This document shows positions 16,316 to 24,649 of a stretch of DNA of 64,000 nucleotides, one piece after another. Numbering within the stretch: position 1 is the first letter of the stretch; each line of letters begins with the position of its first letter. The notes beneath the pieces were generated by a model, which was not told the DNA's origin, did not search any database, and saw nothing but the letters and a program-made list of their open reading frames with translations. Source of the DNA: Pontibacter kalidii (lineage in GTDB: Bacteria > Bacteroidota > Bacteroidia > Cytophagales > Hymenobacteraceae); NCBI RefSeq assembly GCF_026278245.1, contig NZ_CP111079.1, positions 4,584,501 to 4,648,500 on the forward strand, written 5' to 3'. The position numbers and the translations under genes are program-made.

Positions 16316-17338
16316 CTATCTGTTTATGGCGTGCTGGAGCTGCTCTTTGTACTGTGGCAGCAGGCTCTCGAACTTGGCCACGGTGTTCTCCAGCGTGTCC
16401 ATAGACATGCCGCCGGCTGCGTTTTTGTGGCCGCCTCCGTTAAAGTGCGCCCGGGCAAATTCGTTCACTGAGAAATCGCCCACCGAGCGAAACGACATCT
16501 TCACAGCCTGGGTGCGGTCGATGATAAGTGCTGCAAAAACAATGCCTTCGATAGAGAGCGCATAATTTACCAAGCCCTCGGTATCGCCGGTTTTGGAGTC
16601 GTAGGCCTTCAGCTCGTCGGCCGTAATGGCAAAGTAGGCGGTGTTATACTCGCGCAGCACCACCAGCTTGTCTTTCAGGGCATAACCCAGGAAGCGTAGG
16701 CGTAGCTCCGTGGAGCTGTCGTAGATCAGGCGGTGAATGTTTGAGGTGTTGACGCCGATATGCAGCAGATCTGCAATAATAAGGTGCACGTTCTGCGAGG
16801 TGCTCGGGTGGCGGAAAGAACCCGTGTCGGTCATGATGCCGGCATAGAGGCACTCGCCAATGCCGGTGTCGATCAGGTTGCCGTCGCCCATGGCCTTGAT
16901 CAGGTCATACACGATCTCGGCGGTGGCAGCGGCGCCGGTGTTGGCGAAGTCCAGGTCTGCAAAATCCTCCGGCTGCAGGTGGTGGTCCACCAAAACTTTC
17001 GTGCCGGATGCCTGGCGTATGTATTCCCCCATCTCGTTGATGCGCGAGAGGCTATTGAAATCAAGGCAAAAGATCACCTGCGACTCCTTAGTGATACGCT
17101 GCACCAGGGCATCGTTCTTCTCCGAGTACACGATCACATCATCGTTGCCCTCCATCCAGTTCAGGAAGTTGGGGTAATCAGACGGCGTGATGACGGTAAC
17201 GCGGTGCCCCTTCTTTTTAAGATAGCCGGCCAGGCCCAGCGAGGAGCCCAGCGCATCCGCGTCCGGTTTGTGATGTGTGGTGATCATCACCTCTTTAGGC
17301 TCTTTCAGAAGCTCTTTCAGAGCGTTGATATCATGCAT
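16316..17338 (-). CDS. DHH-family phosphoesterase (NrnA-like)
   Basis: 340 residues. It carries THHKPDADALGSSLGL (about 21-36), the FCLDFN motif, the DHH signature VDHHLQ (about 117-122) and, near the C-terminus, the DHHA1 motif HFNGGGHKNAAGG. This is the set of NrnA-type enzymes that degrade nanoRNA oligonucleotides and/or dephosphorylate pAp. Length fits the family. It is the first gene of a minus-strand cluster with two FKBP lipoproteins and is divergent from ndk. Which substrate it prefers cannot be read from sequence. Confidence 0.92.
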   Translation of the reverse strand: MHDINALKELLKEPKEVMITTHHKPDADALGSSLGLAGYLKKKGHRVTVITPSDYPNFLNWMEGNDDVIVYSEKNDALVQRITKESQVIFCLDFNSLSRINEMGEYIRQASGTKVLVDHHLQPEDFADLDFANTGAAATAEIVYDLIKAMGDGNLIDTGIGECLYAGIMTDTGSFRHPSTSQNVHLIIADLLHIGVNTSNIHRLIYDSSTELRLRFLGYALKDKLVVLREYNTAYFAITADELKAYDSKTGDTEGLVNYALSIEGIVFAALIIDRTQAVKMSFRSVGDFSVNEFARAHFNGGGHKNAAGGMSMDTLENTVAKFESLLPQYKEQLQHAINR

Positions 17339-17507
17339 AGGGTACGTTTAAATCCTCTGATTAATAAGGATATAAGGCGCGAATTTCTGAATAAAATACG
17401 TCTAAAACAACAGTAGACATGTTTACAGGCACTGCAGCACTCGCAGCGCAGCGCGGGATATTCACGAAAGATAGCGGAAAAATATACCAATATTGCCCGA
17501 AATGCGC

Positions 17508-17515
17508 TAGTTTTG
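17508..17515 (+). promoter_or_regulatory. Predicted -7 element of ndk
   Basis: TAGTTTTG matches TAnnTTTG exactly and ends 43 bp before the ndk start. No TTG at the expected spacing upstream. Confidence 0.55.
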
Positions 17516-17558
17516 CATACCAAAGAAGACATTTTTAACGATAAAGTAAAAAGACAAC

Positions 17559-17978
17559 ATGGCCGGAAACAAGACATTCACCATGATTAAGCCTGATGCG
17601 GTAGCAGAAAACCATATTGGCGGCATTACCCAAATGATCGAGGAAGGCGGCTTCCGTATTGTGGCGATGAAAAAGACCAGACTGACAGAAGAGCGCGCAG
17701 GCAAGTTTTACGAGGTGCACAAAGAGCGTCCGTTCTACGGCGACCTGGTAAAGTATATGTCTTCCGGCCCGATCGTGGCGATGATCCTGGAGAAAGACAA
17801 CGCGGTGGAGGATTTCCGCAAGCTGATCGGCGCTACCAACCCGGCTCAGGCGGAGGAAGGCACCATCCGCAAGAAGTACGCGAAGTCTATCGAGGCAAAT
17901 GCCGTGCACGGCTCTGACTCTGACGAGAACGCGCAGATAGAAGGCGACTTCTTCTTCGCTGCCGACGAGCGCTTCTAA
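17559..17978 (+). CDS. ndk: Nucleoside diphosphate kinase
   Basis: 139 residues, the normal length. It starts [15 protein letters not shown] with the conserved TMIKPDAV block and has the catalytic His 117 in NAVHGSDS. It transfers phosphate between nucleoside tri- and diphosphates through a phospho-histidine, keeping NTP and dNTP pools balanced. It is monocistronic, with a -7 element upstream and a strong terminator behind. Confidence 0.97.
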   Translation: MAGNKTFTMIKPDAVAENHIGGITQMIEEGGFRIVAMKKTRLTEERAGKFYEVHKERPFYGDLVKYMSSGPIVAMILEKDNAVEDFRKLIGATNPAQAEEGTIRKKYAKSIEANAVHGSDSDENAQIEGDFFFAADERF

Positions 17979-18005
17979 GCCCGCAAAGTATACTTATTGA
18001 TTGAG

Positions 18006-18036
18006 AAGCCCGCCAGGTGTCATACCTGGTGGGCTT
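18006..18036 (+). terminator. Rho-independent terminator of ndk
   Basis: A 13-bp stem (18006-18018 with 18024-18036; arm AAGCCCGCCAGGT) with one G-U pair and a GTCAT loop, followed by T residues to 18040. Confidence 0.9.
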
Positions 18037-18065
18037 TTTTGTTTTGTTGGATATGGTGTACAACC

Positions 18066-18212
18066 ACCCCTGTCCCTCCATCACCCCACCCCAGCCCTCC
18101 CCTAAGAACAGGGGAGGGAGCCTGTGACAGCTCTAGCTAATGTGTAAGTTTCGTAGTTGCTAATAGCATCAGTACAAGTATAAACCCACCCCTAAGCCCC
18201 TCCAAGGAGGGG
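18066..18212. repeat. C-rich extragenic inverted repeats (CCACCCCT/CCCCTCC family)
   Basis: Two members: one with CCCTCCCC (18095-18102) opposite GGGGAGGG (18111-18118), the other with CCCCTCC (18197-18203) opposite GGAGGGG (18206-18212). Both are preceded by CCACCCCT-like sequence. A perfect long copy lies at 22175-22230 and a degenerate one near 21180-21206. Confidence 0.6.
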
Positions 18213-18649
18213 AATTGCTCGTGAACGATTATCATTCCCTACCCCTCCCGGAACAAGTCCAGGATCCGAGACTTCAAAGGGGGACTTTAGTTTACGTTGC
18301 AAAAGCAGGAGCTATCAAAATGATACCCAGTCTTTCCGTTGAGCGCCTTGTAGATTTGCGGTTTCGCTTTAGCGAAATTGCGGAGACCGCAGGTCAAGCA
18401 AAGGAAATGTACACAGCGCGATGCGGAAAGACGAGCCCTCCCGGGCTAGAGGGAGCCAAAGTATGAAGTGCAATGGTAGGCTTGTGGGAACTACAGGATC
18501 AGCGGCAGCTAGAAAGGATAGCTTGTTTCAAGTGCCGTGAAGCAGCGGCTAGCAAGTATGGCCAAAGTATAAAAAGGCACCGGCTGCAAGCCCGCGCCAA
18601 CGATTGCATAAAGTATAGCTGGCAAGTATAAAAGTATAACCCAAGTATA
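18213..18649. other. Non-coding region with repeat debris and an AGTATA cluster
   Basis: A short open frame at 18215-18466 is judged spurious: it begins in the C-rich repeat and overlaps small palindromes (TTCGCTTTAGCGAA near 18364-18377). Five AGTATA words lie within about 100 bp between 18555 and 18655. Confidence 0.5.
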
Positions 18650-18684
18650 AAAACAAACAACCAACCCCAGAAAGGGGGCTGGCT
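18650..18684 (-). terminator. Rho-independent terminator of the LysM protein gene
   Basis: On the minus strand AACAGCCAGCCCC pairs, with several G-U pairs, with GGGGTTGGTTGTT and is followed by TTTGTTTTTA. Confidence 0.6.
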
Positions 18685-18712
18685 GTTCTACCTTCAACAC
18701 AAACAGGTATCT

Positions 18713-19081
18713 TTAGTCTCTCGGAATCGCCAGGCGCTGGCCCGGACGGATCAGGTCCGGATTATCGCCGATCTTGTCTTTGTTGGCGTTATAGATCTTC
18801 TTCCAGTCGTTGGCATTGCCGTAGTGCTTCTGAGCAATCTTGGAGAGCGAGTCGCCACTCTGCACAGTGTACACGTCTTGATTAGGCCCCGGATCAGTTG
18901 TTTGGCTCTTGTCGCTGTTGCTGTAGAAGCCCTGCTCCGGGTGGCCCGGTGCACGCGTGGCACTGCCCTGGCTGACAGGTTGTGTGCCTGGTGGCGTCTT
19001 TACGTTCTTGGATGAGGATATATTGCTCGAGGGCTTGGCGGGCTCCTTCTTTCCCTTCTTAAAAAAATCTGACAGTCCCAT
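18713..19081 (-). CDS. LysM-domain protein
   Basis: 122 residues from the preferred start MGLSDFFKKGKKEPAKP (ATG at 19081); an upstream ATG at 19171 would add 30 residues without a signal-peptide pattern. The first ~70 residues are polar and low in complexity (Ser, Lys, Pro, Gly, Gln). The C-terminal ~50 form one LysM domain (VYTVQSGDSLSKIAQKHYGNANDWKKIYNANKDKIGDNPDLIRPGQRLAIP), which binds peptidoglycan-type sugars. No export signal is visible, so like other small LysM/YgaU-type proteins it may stay cytosolic or be exported by an unknown route. Confidence 0.85.
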   Translation of the reverse strand: MGLSDFFKKGKKEPAKPSSNISSSKNVKTPPGTQPVSQGSATRAPGHPEQGFYSNSDKSQTTDPGPNQDVYTVQSGDSLSKIAQKHYGNANDWKKIYNANKDKIGDNPDLIRPGQRLAIPRD

Positions 19082-19247
19082 ATAGTTGTCTTTTAAATCA
19101 AACTTGCTTTCATCGTGGAGGCTGCACCTAGCCGTGCGCCATATACAGATAAGATACGCCGTGAAAGCCACTTAGTTGTGCTGCCTTCCGCAACGACAAA
19201 GCGATACAGGCCGTATGCAACATTCACAACAACAATAAGATAAAACG

Positions 19248-19661
19248 ATGGATAAGTTGAAGAACAGCTGGCACAGCCTGTTGGCCCTATTGCTGGCAAT
19301 TACTATAACAAGCTGTGGCGGGAACAAAGAAGAGGTAGGCTCAGAAAGCATGATCGCCGGAACGAGCAGCAAGACCTGGGTAGCCGATAAGGAGAGGAAC
19401 GCCGCCGGAGACAAGGAGAAACTCACGGACGCTGAGCAGGACCAGACCATGCAGTTTTATGCCGATGGCCGTTTCGCGCTGGGAGCAGGCTCCTCCCTGC
19501 AAACCGGCACCTGGACATACGACCAGGCAGGTAAGCGCCTGTCGCTGCAGTTTGAGGGTGCCGACATGACGGAGAACTTTGAGGTGATGAAGCTCGACGA
19601 TGACGAGATGGACCTACGGGCCTCGGACGGTACCGTGATGGAAATGGAGCTGCAGGACTAA
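19248..19661 (+). CDS. Small lipoprotein, lipocalin-like
   Basis: 137 residues. The N-terminus SLLALLLAITITSCGGNKEE is a lipoprotein signal with Cys 23. The rest has alternating strands (KTWVADKERNAAGD, TMQFYADGRFALG, QTGTWTYDQAGKRLSLQFEG, DDDEMDLRASDG) resembling the lipocalin-like DUF4923/DUF5004-type lipoproteins of Bacteroidota. It probably sits in the periplasm or on the inner leaflet of the outer membrane. Ligand unknown. Confidence 0.78.
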   Translation: MDKLKNSWHSLLALLLAITITSCGGNKEEVGSESMIAGTSSKTWVADKERNAAGDKEKLTDAEQDQTMQFYADGRFALGAGSSLQTGTWTYDQAGKRLSLQFEGADMTENFEVMKLDDDEMDLRASDGTVMEMELQD

Positions 19662-19705
19662 CTATTTAGCCTGATTTAAAGTATAGATAAAGGTTTCGAT
19701 TTTAG

Positions 19706-19739
19706 CGGCAGCCTGCAGTACGCGGGCTGCCGTTTTTTA
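19706..19739 (+). terminator. Rho-independent terminator after the lipocalin-like gene
   Basis: Stem CGGCAGCC(T)GC with GC(G)GGCTGCCG followed by six T residues. It lies between two convergent genes. Confidence 0.8.
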
Positions 19740-20918
19740 TTTGCGCAGCAGTGGGCGCATGGAGAGCAGGCCTGCCAAAGGCCCGATAGCCAGGAGTATG
19801 AATACCCACTGCACGGGTATCACTGTAAGTAAATAACCGGTTAGCTGTATGCTGATGATGGTGATGGCAAAGCCGATGGAGGTAACCACCGTAAGCGCCG
19901 TGCCCACCAGTTGCGGTGGGGCAGCACGGGCTGTGAGCGCGGAGAACTGGGGAGAGTCGCCAGCCACTACCACACCCCAGAACAGCAGGAAGGGCAGGAG
20001 CAACGGAGGCATCTGCAGCACCCACACGCTTGCTACACAGCACAGCCCCGACAGTAGCAACTGCACAAACGCCACCCGCTCACTTCCCCAGCGCCGGGAA
20101 AGGTACCCGCCCAGGATACACCCCACAGCCCCGGCGGCAATCACCATAAAACTGTAAACTGACACTTGCGCCGGCTGCCACCCCGGAAAGGCATAGGCAA
20201 GTATAAGCGGTACGAAAGCCCATAGCGTATAAAGCTCCCACATATGCCCAAAATACCCAAAGGCCGCCGCCCGCAGCTCCCGCCCCCGGAACACCCGCAG
20301 CATGTTGTTAACCTCAAACCTAGCACCTTTGGTTAGGTAGGGCCCATCGGGCACGAGCAGGTACATCAGCAGGCCACCGGCGGCAGCCAGTAAGCTTACC
20401 GCCAGCAGCATGGTTTGCCAGGGCAGGCCAGCGCCCAGGCCGCGCAGCAGGTGCGGAAAAGCCGTGCCCAACACCAGCGCCCCCACCAGGTAGCCGATGG
20501 CCTTGCCCAACCGGCCACTGTACCAGCCGGCCGCTATCTTCATGCCTACCGGGTAAACGCCCGCCAGCAGAAAGCCTGTGGCGCCGCGCAGCAACAGCAC
20601 ACCCGTTATACTTGTGGCAGAGAACAGTACCAGCGCATTTGCCACCGCCCCCAGTAGTGCACACAGCAGAAACAGCAACCGCGGCGAAACCCTGTCGGCC
20701 AGCGAGAAGAAGGCGAAGCAGAGCGTGCCAAGTATAAAACCCAGCTGCACCGACGAGGTAAGCCAACCCAAGGCCTCCTGCCGCAGCCCTAGCGATGCCT
20801 GCAGTTCCGGCAGCACTGCATTTCCCGCGAACCAAAGCGAGGTGCCTGCAAACTGCGAGAACACAATGGCCGGCAAGATTCTGGCGGGAGTAGGCGCAAG
20901 GGTGGAGGCGTATGACAT
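19737..20918 (-). CDS. MFS-family transporter
   Basis: 393 residues from the preferred start MSYASTLAPTPARILPAIVF (ATG at 20918); the open frame extends 74 codons upstream to 21140 but that part has no transporter character. Twelve hydrophobic segments are visible, with a cytoplasmic loop motif between segments 2 and 3 (SLADRVSPRLLF, the D-R-x-x-x-R/K pattern) and RLGKAIGYLVGALVLG. This is a major facilitator of the small-solute/drug type. The substrate is unknown. Confidence 0.85.
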   Translation of the reverse strand: MSYASTLAPTPARILPAIVFSQFAGTSLWFAGNAVLPELQASLGLRQEALGWLTSSVQLGFILGTLCFAFFSLADRVSPRLLFLLCALLGAVANALVLFSATSITGVLLLRGATGFLLAGVYPVGMKIAAGWYSGRLGKAIGYLVGALVLGTAFPHLLRGLGAGLPWQTMLLAVSLLAAAGGLLMYLLVPDGPYLTKGARFEVNNMLRVFRGRELRAAAFGYFGHMWELYTLWAFVPLILAYAFPGWQPAQVSVYSFMVIAAGAVGCILGGYLSRRWGSERVAFVQLLLSGLCCVASVWVLQMPPLLLPFLLFWGVVVAGDSPQFSALTARAAPPQLVGTALTVVTSIGFAITIISIQLTGYLLTVIPVQWVFILLAIGPLAGLLSMRPLLRK

Positions 20919-21335
20919 AAGCAGCTGCTGGTGAAGTATAAAGATACGTGTTGCTGTTAAAGTATGAACATCGCCCACCGGGTGGCAGGCTAAAAAGTAT
21001 ACCTGTGCCTGCGTGTTACAGGCAGCACAGCGTATGCGACAGAAGCGTTTTGAGAAATCTGGTGGTTTGAGAACCAGTGAGTTGAAAGCGGCAAGTTTAG
21101 CTAGTGCGTAAATGTGGCCGCCATACATGCAAGTTATCAACCTGCATTCTGCGTGGACAGAGAAGATAATCTGGCAGGAAACCCCTCCCTTGGTAGGAGT
21201 GGGGCTATACGTTATACTACGCCAGAATATAAAGTATAGCCCCAGACAACCATAGCCTCGCTTTCCACAGCGAAGCGGTTAAAAGCCTGCACGAAGCCCT
21301 ATTTTCTACCTTTCTAACTCCCCAACTCTCAGCCC
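20919..21335. other. Intergenic region with repeat fragments, no gene seen
   Basis: Contains several AGTATA/TATACT words, a palindrome ATGCAAGTTATCAACCTGCAT (21127-21147, a GTTTTCAAC-type relative), a degenerate C-rich inverted repeat (ACCCCTCCC to GGAGTGGGG, about 21182-21205) and a fragment of the 16-bp repeat family (about 21311-21330). Confidence 0.5.
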
Positions 21336-22109
21336 TCATCCAAAAATGGTCTCAGCAAATTTCTCAATGGCTTTGCGGGTCTCGTAGGGGCGCTCGAACA
21401 TGCCCATGTGACCGGTTTTCTCCAGGAAGTAGACCATGCTGTTGCCGGGCAGGTGGCACTGCTCCAGCGCCTTCTCCAGCGGCACGGCCCCATCCTCCTT
21501 GCCAAAAATGAACAGCACCGGGAATTTAGCCTCACGCAGCACAAGGGTGCGGTCGGGGCGGTCGCGCATGGCAGCCAGGGCGCCGATTATACTTTCCTGT
21601 GGAGTGGCTTTGCCAATATTTTTCATCAGCTCGATCTCCTGCTGTAGCCGCTCTCGGTTGCCCTGGTAGAAGAGCGGCTCCGTGAAGGGGTTGATAAAGT
21701 TATCCACGCCGTGGCGCTCCACAAAGTCTATACTTTTATCGCGCTGCTCCTTCTTCTCGTCGGTGTCGGGGAGGGCGGAGGAGTGAAAGAGGCAGAGGCC
21801 CTGCAGCATGCTGCCGAACTTTTCGGCAAAGGCCATACTTACGTACCCGCCCATGGAGTGGCCAATGAGAATGCATTTCTTCAAGCCCAGCTTCTCCAGC
21901 TTTTGCTTCACGTAGTCAGCCATACTTTCCATGCTGAAGTTACGGATGCCTTGCGTGTTGTCGCCAAAGCCCGGCAGGTCGAGGGCGATGATGCGGAACT
22001 TCTGCTGCAGCGGCTCGGTGAACTCCGCCCACACGTCTTTGCTCTCGCAGAAGCCGTGCAGGAAAACCAACGTGTCGCCGGAGCCGTGGTCGGTGTAGGT
22101 GTTTTTCAT
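21336..22109 (-). CDS. Alpha/beta hydrolase
   Basis: 257 residues. Oxyanion-hole motif LVFLHGFCESKDVW (about 14-27), nucleophile elbow GHSMGG (Ser about 86), acid residue in FIFGKEDGAVP and catalytic His in KTGHMGMFERP. No signal peptide, so it is probably a cytosolic esterase- or lipase-like enzyme. A -7 element TATCTTTG lies upstream. Substrate unknown. Confidence 0.92.
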   Translation of the reverse strand: MKNTYTDHGSGDTLVFLHGFCESKDVWAEFTEPLQQKFRIIALDLPGFGDNTQGIRNFSMESMADYVKQKLEKLGLKKCILIGHSMGGYVSMAFAEKFGSMLQGLCLFHSSALPDTDEKKEQRDKSIDFVERHGVDNFINPFTEPLFYQGNRERLQQEIELMKNIGKATPQESIIGALAAMRDRPDRTLVLREAKFPVLFIFGKEDGAVPLEKALEQCHLPGNSMVYFLEKTGHMGMFERPYETRKAIEKFAETIFG

Positions 22110-22141
22110 TTTTGTCTGAATCAGGATTTTGTGGTTAGTAG

Positions 22142-22149
22142 CAAAGATA
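22142..22149 (-). promoter_or_regulatory. Predicted -7 element of the hydrolase gene
   Basis: TATCTTTG on the minus strand matches TAnnTTTG exactly, 32 bp before the start at 22109. No TTG at the right distance; the expected upstream region borders the inverted repeat at 22175. Confidence 0.5.
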
Positions 22150-22174
22150 GTGAATACGTAACAGCCGAATTATT

Positions 22175-22230
22175 GGGTCCAACCACCCCTACCCCTCCTT
22201 AGATAAGGAGGGGTAGGGGTGGTTGGACCC
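22175..22230. repeat. Perfect 27-bp inverted repeat with 2-base loop
   Basis: Left arm 22175-22201 (begins GGGTCCAACCACCCCTACCC) and right arm 22204-22230 are exact reverse complements, separated by GA. There is no T tract on either side, so it is not an ordinary terminator. It is the longest member of the C-rich repeats also seen at 18066-18212 and 21182-21205. Confidence 0.9.
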
Positions 22231-22324
22231 AGTACTGCAGATTCAACTTCAGCATCAGGCTCGGTTTGCAGGTTCATGCCTGCAGAGGTTGTAACGTATG
22301 ACGTTTCTATAAATCCTGATTCAG

Positions 22325-22363
22325 ACAAAAACAAAAGCCCCGCAGGTTTTACACTGCGAGGCT
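22325..22363 (-). terminator. Rho-independent terminator of dxs
   Basis: Stem AGCCCCGCAG (22336-22345) with CTGCGAGGCT (22354-22363), followed on the minus strand by TTTGTTTTT. Confidence 0.85.
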
Positions 22364-22391
22364 CTGCTCTAGGTTCTTGTTTCCGCTGAGT

Positions 22392-24308
22392 TTATACTTT
22401 CACCGGCACGCCGGCCAGCTCGCGCACCGTGTTTTCGATATCGACTGGGGCAAAGCCAGCCTCGTGCTGCAGCTGCAGCTGTGAGCCGTGCTCGAAAATT
22501 GCATCCGGAATGCCGAGGCGCTTTACCTGCGACGTATAGCCGTTGTCCACCATAAACTCCAGCACCGCGCTTCCGAAGCCGCCCTGCAGGCAGCCGTCCT
22601 CTACGGTTATCACTTTTTCATACTTGGTGAAGATGTGGTGCAGCAGCTCGGCGTCCAGCGGTTTGGCGTAGCGCATATCATAGTGGCCCGGGTGGATGCC
22701 TTCCAGAGCCAGTTTCTGGCATACTTCCACTGCGTAGTTGCCCACGTGTCCGAAGGTAAGTATAGCTACCTCTTCGCCTTCCTGAATGGTGCGCCCTTTG
22801 CCTACCTGCTGCAACTCCAGCGGCGTGCGCCACTGTGGCATCACGCCTTCGCCACGCGGGTAGCGGATCGTGAACGGCCCCATATCTTCCTGGGAGGCAG
22901 TATACATCATGTTGCGCAGCTCCTGCTCGTTCATCGGAGCGGCCACTACCATGTTCGGGATGCAGCGCATGTAGGCAATGTCGTAAGCACCGTGGTGGGT
23001 AGGGCCGTCAGCACCGGCAAACCCGGCACGGTCGAGGCAGAAAACCACGTTCAGGTTTTGCAGGCACACGTCGTGTATCACCTGGTCGTAGCCGCGCTGC
23101 ATAAAGGAGCTGTAGATGTTGCAGAACGGAACCAGGCCCTGCGTGGCCAGGCCAGCCGAGAAGGTAACCGCATGCTGCTCGGCAATGCCTACATCAAAGG
23201 CGCGGTCCGGCATGGCCGCCATCATAATGTTGAGTGAGCAGCCCGACGGCATGGCAGGCGTAATGCCCATGATCTTGGGATTCTGCTCCGCCAGTTCCAC
23301 AATCGTATGGCCGAACACATCCTGGTATTTGGGAGGCTGCGGTTTGTCAGGAACTGTCTTATAGATCTCACCGGTGATCTTATCGAATAGGCCGGGTGCG
23401 TGCCACTTGGTCTGGTCTTTCTCGGCAAGGGCAAAGCCCTTGCCCTTGGTGGTAAGGCAGTGCAGGATCTTCGGACCCGGGATATGCTTCAGGTCCTCCA
23501 TCACCGACACCAGGTGGTTGATGTCGTGGCCGTCTATCGGGCCGAAGTAGCGGAAGTTAAGCCCCTCAAACAGGTTGCTCTGCTTCAGGATGGCCGCTTT
23601 TACGCCGTTCTCGATCTTGGAAACGATCGTGCGGGCATCCGGGCCAAACTTGCTGATCTTGCCCAGTATTTTCCATACCTCGTCGCGCATCTTGTTGTAG
23701 GTGCGCGAGGTGGTGATGTCGGTTAAATATTCTTTGAGTGCGCCCACGTTCGGGTCGATGCTCATGCAGTTGTCGTTGAGCACCACCAGCAGGTTGGCGT
23801 TGGCCACGCCGCCGTGGTTCAGGGCCTCAAAGGCCATCCCGCCTGTCATGGCGCCATCGCCGATCACGGCGATGTGCTGGCGCTTGTCCTCGCCTTTATA
23901 CTTGGAGGCTACGGCCATGCCCAGTGCCGCCGAGATGGAGGTGCTGGAGTGGCCCACGCCAAAGGTATCGTATTCGCTTTCTTTTCTTTTCGGGAATCCG
24001 GAGATGCCACCATACTTGCGGTTAGTATGAAATATGTCGCGGCGGCCGGTCAGGATCTTGTGCCCGTAGGCTTGGTGGCCCACATCCCACACCAGTTGGT
24101 CATAAGGAGTGTTGAACACATAATGCAGCGCCGTGGTAAGCTCCACCACACCCAGACTGGCACCAAAATGGCCGCCATGAATCGATACGACATCAATGAT
24201 ATACTGCCTCAGCTCCTGGGTCACCTGCAAAAGTTGCTCCGGCTTCAGGTTCCGCAGGTCGGCAGGCGAGTTGATGGAGGCAAGCAGCTCTCCGGGTTTG
24301 ATTATCAT
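22392..24308 (-). CDS. dxs: 1-deoxy-D-xylulose-5-phosphate synthase
   Basis: 638 residues, full length. The thiamine-diphosphate motif GDGAMTGGMAFEALNHGG ends in NDN; HGGHFGASLG at the N-terminus, the DRAGFAGADGPTHHG block and the C-terminal transketolase domain are all present. It joins pyruvate and glyceraldehyde 3-phosphate in the first step of the MEP route to isoprenoids and also supplies precursors for thiamine and pyridoxal. Monocistronic with its own terminator; divergent from scpA. Confidence 0.97.
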   Translation of the reverse strand: MIIKPGELLASINSPADLRNLKPEQLLQVTQELRQYIIDVVSIHGGHFGASLGVVELTTALHYVFNTPYDQLVWDVGHQAYGHKILTGRRDIFHTNRKYGGISGFPKRKESEYDTFGVGHSSTSISAALGMAVASKYKGEDKRQHIAVIGDGAMTGGMAFEALNHGGVANANLLVVLNDNCMSIDPNVGALKEYLTDITTSRTYNKMRDEVWKILGKISKFGPDARTIVSKIENGVKAAILKQSNLFEGLNFRYFGPIDGHDINHLVSVMEDLKHIPGPKILHCLTTKGKGFALAEKDQTKWHAPGLFDKITGEIYKTVPDKPQPPKYQDVFGHTIVELAEQNPKIMGITPAMPSGCSLNIMMAAMPDRAFDVGIAEQHAVTFSAGLATQGLVPFCNIYSSFMQRGYDQVIHDVCLQNLNVVFCLDRAGFAGADGPTHHGAYDIAYMRCIPNMVVAAPMNEQELRNMMYTASQEDMGPFTIRYPRGEGVMPQWRTPLELQQVGKGRTIQEGEEVAILTFGHVGNYAVEVCQKLALEGIHPGHYDMRYAKPLDAELLHHIFTKYEKVITVEDGCLQGGFGSAVLEFMVDNGYTSQVKRLGIPDAIFEHGSQLQLQHEAGFAPVDIENTVRELAGVPVKV

Positions 24309-24601
24309 AGAATTGTCCTTATAGACCCTTAAAACAAAAAAATCGGGTTAAAGTTTAAAAAGCACGTGCCGTGCCTTTTCTTCCAAAGCGTAAAGTTAAT
24401 AAATATAAAAACACATGCCGCCACTTAATTCGTGGCAAGCGGGCATAGTAATTATATATGAAAAATTGTATACCTTCCTGAATCCGGCTGAGGCATAAGC
24501 ATTCTGCTATATACATGAACGGGGTAAAATAGTTGTGAACCATGCCTCGCCTGTTTAGGTTGAAGCAGAGAGGCGGTCGTTCAGGTTCCGCCTAAAATGA
24601 T
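24309..24601. other. Divergent intergenic region between dxs and scpA
   Basis: About 290 bp, AT-rich near dxs. It should hold both promoters; only the scpA -7 element matches exactly. No gene seen. Confidence 0.4.
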
Positions 24602-24609
24602 TATTTTTG
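24602..24609 (+). promoter_or_regulatory. Predicted -7 element of scpA
   Basis: TATTTTTG matches TAnnTTTG exactly, 40 bp before the GTG start at 24650. An ATG-AGT-TGA triplet at 24638-24646 forms a two-codon mini-ORF just ahead of scpA. Confidence 0.5.
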
Positions 24610-24649
24610 CCACCTGCGCAGCCACACGCGCCCCAAAATGAGTTGATAA

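Noticed and set aside
18215-18466. 83-codon plus-strand ORF after ndk
   Set aside because: It starts in a C-rich repeat, contains small palindromes and has no domain or signal; likely chance.
24309-24649. tRNA or small RNA in the dxs-scpA spacer
   Set aside because: No cloverleaf, no terminator and no conserved box apart from the scpA -7 element.
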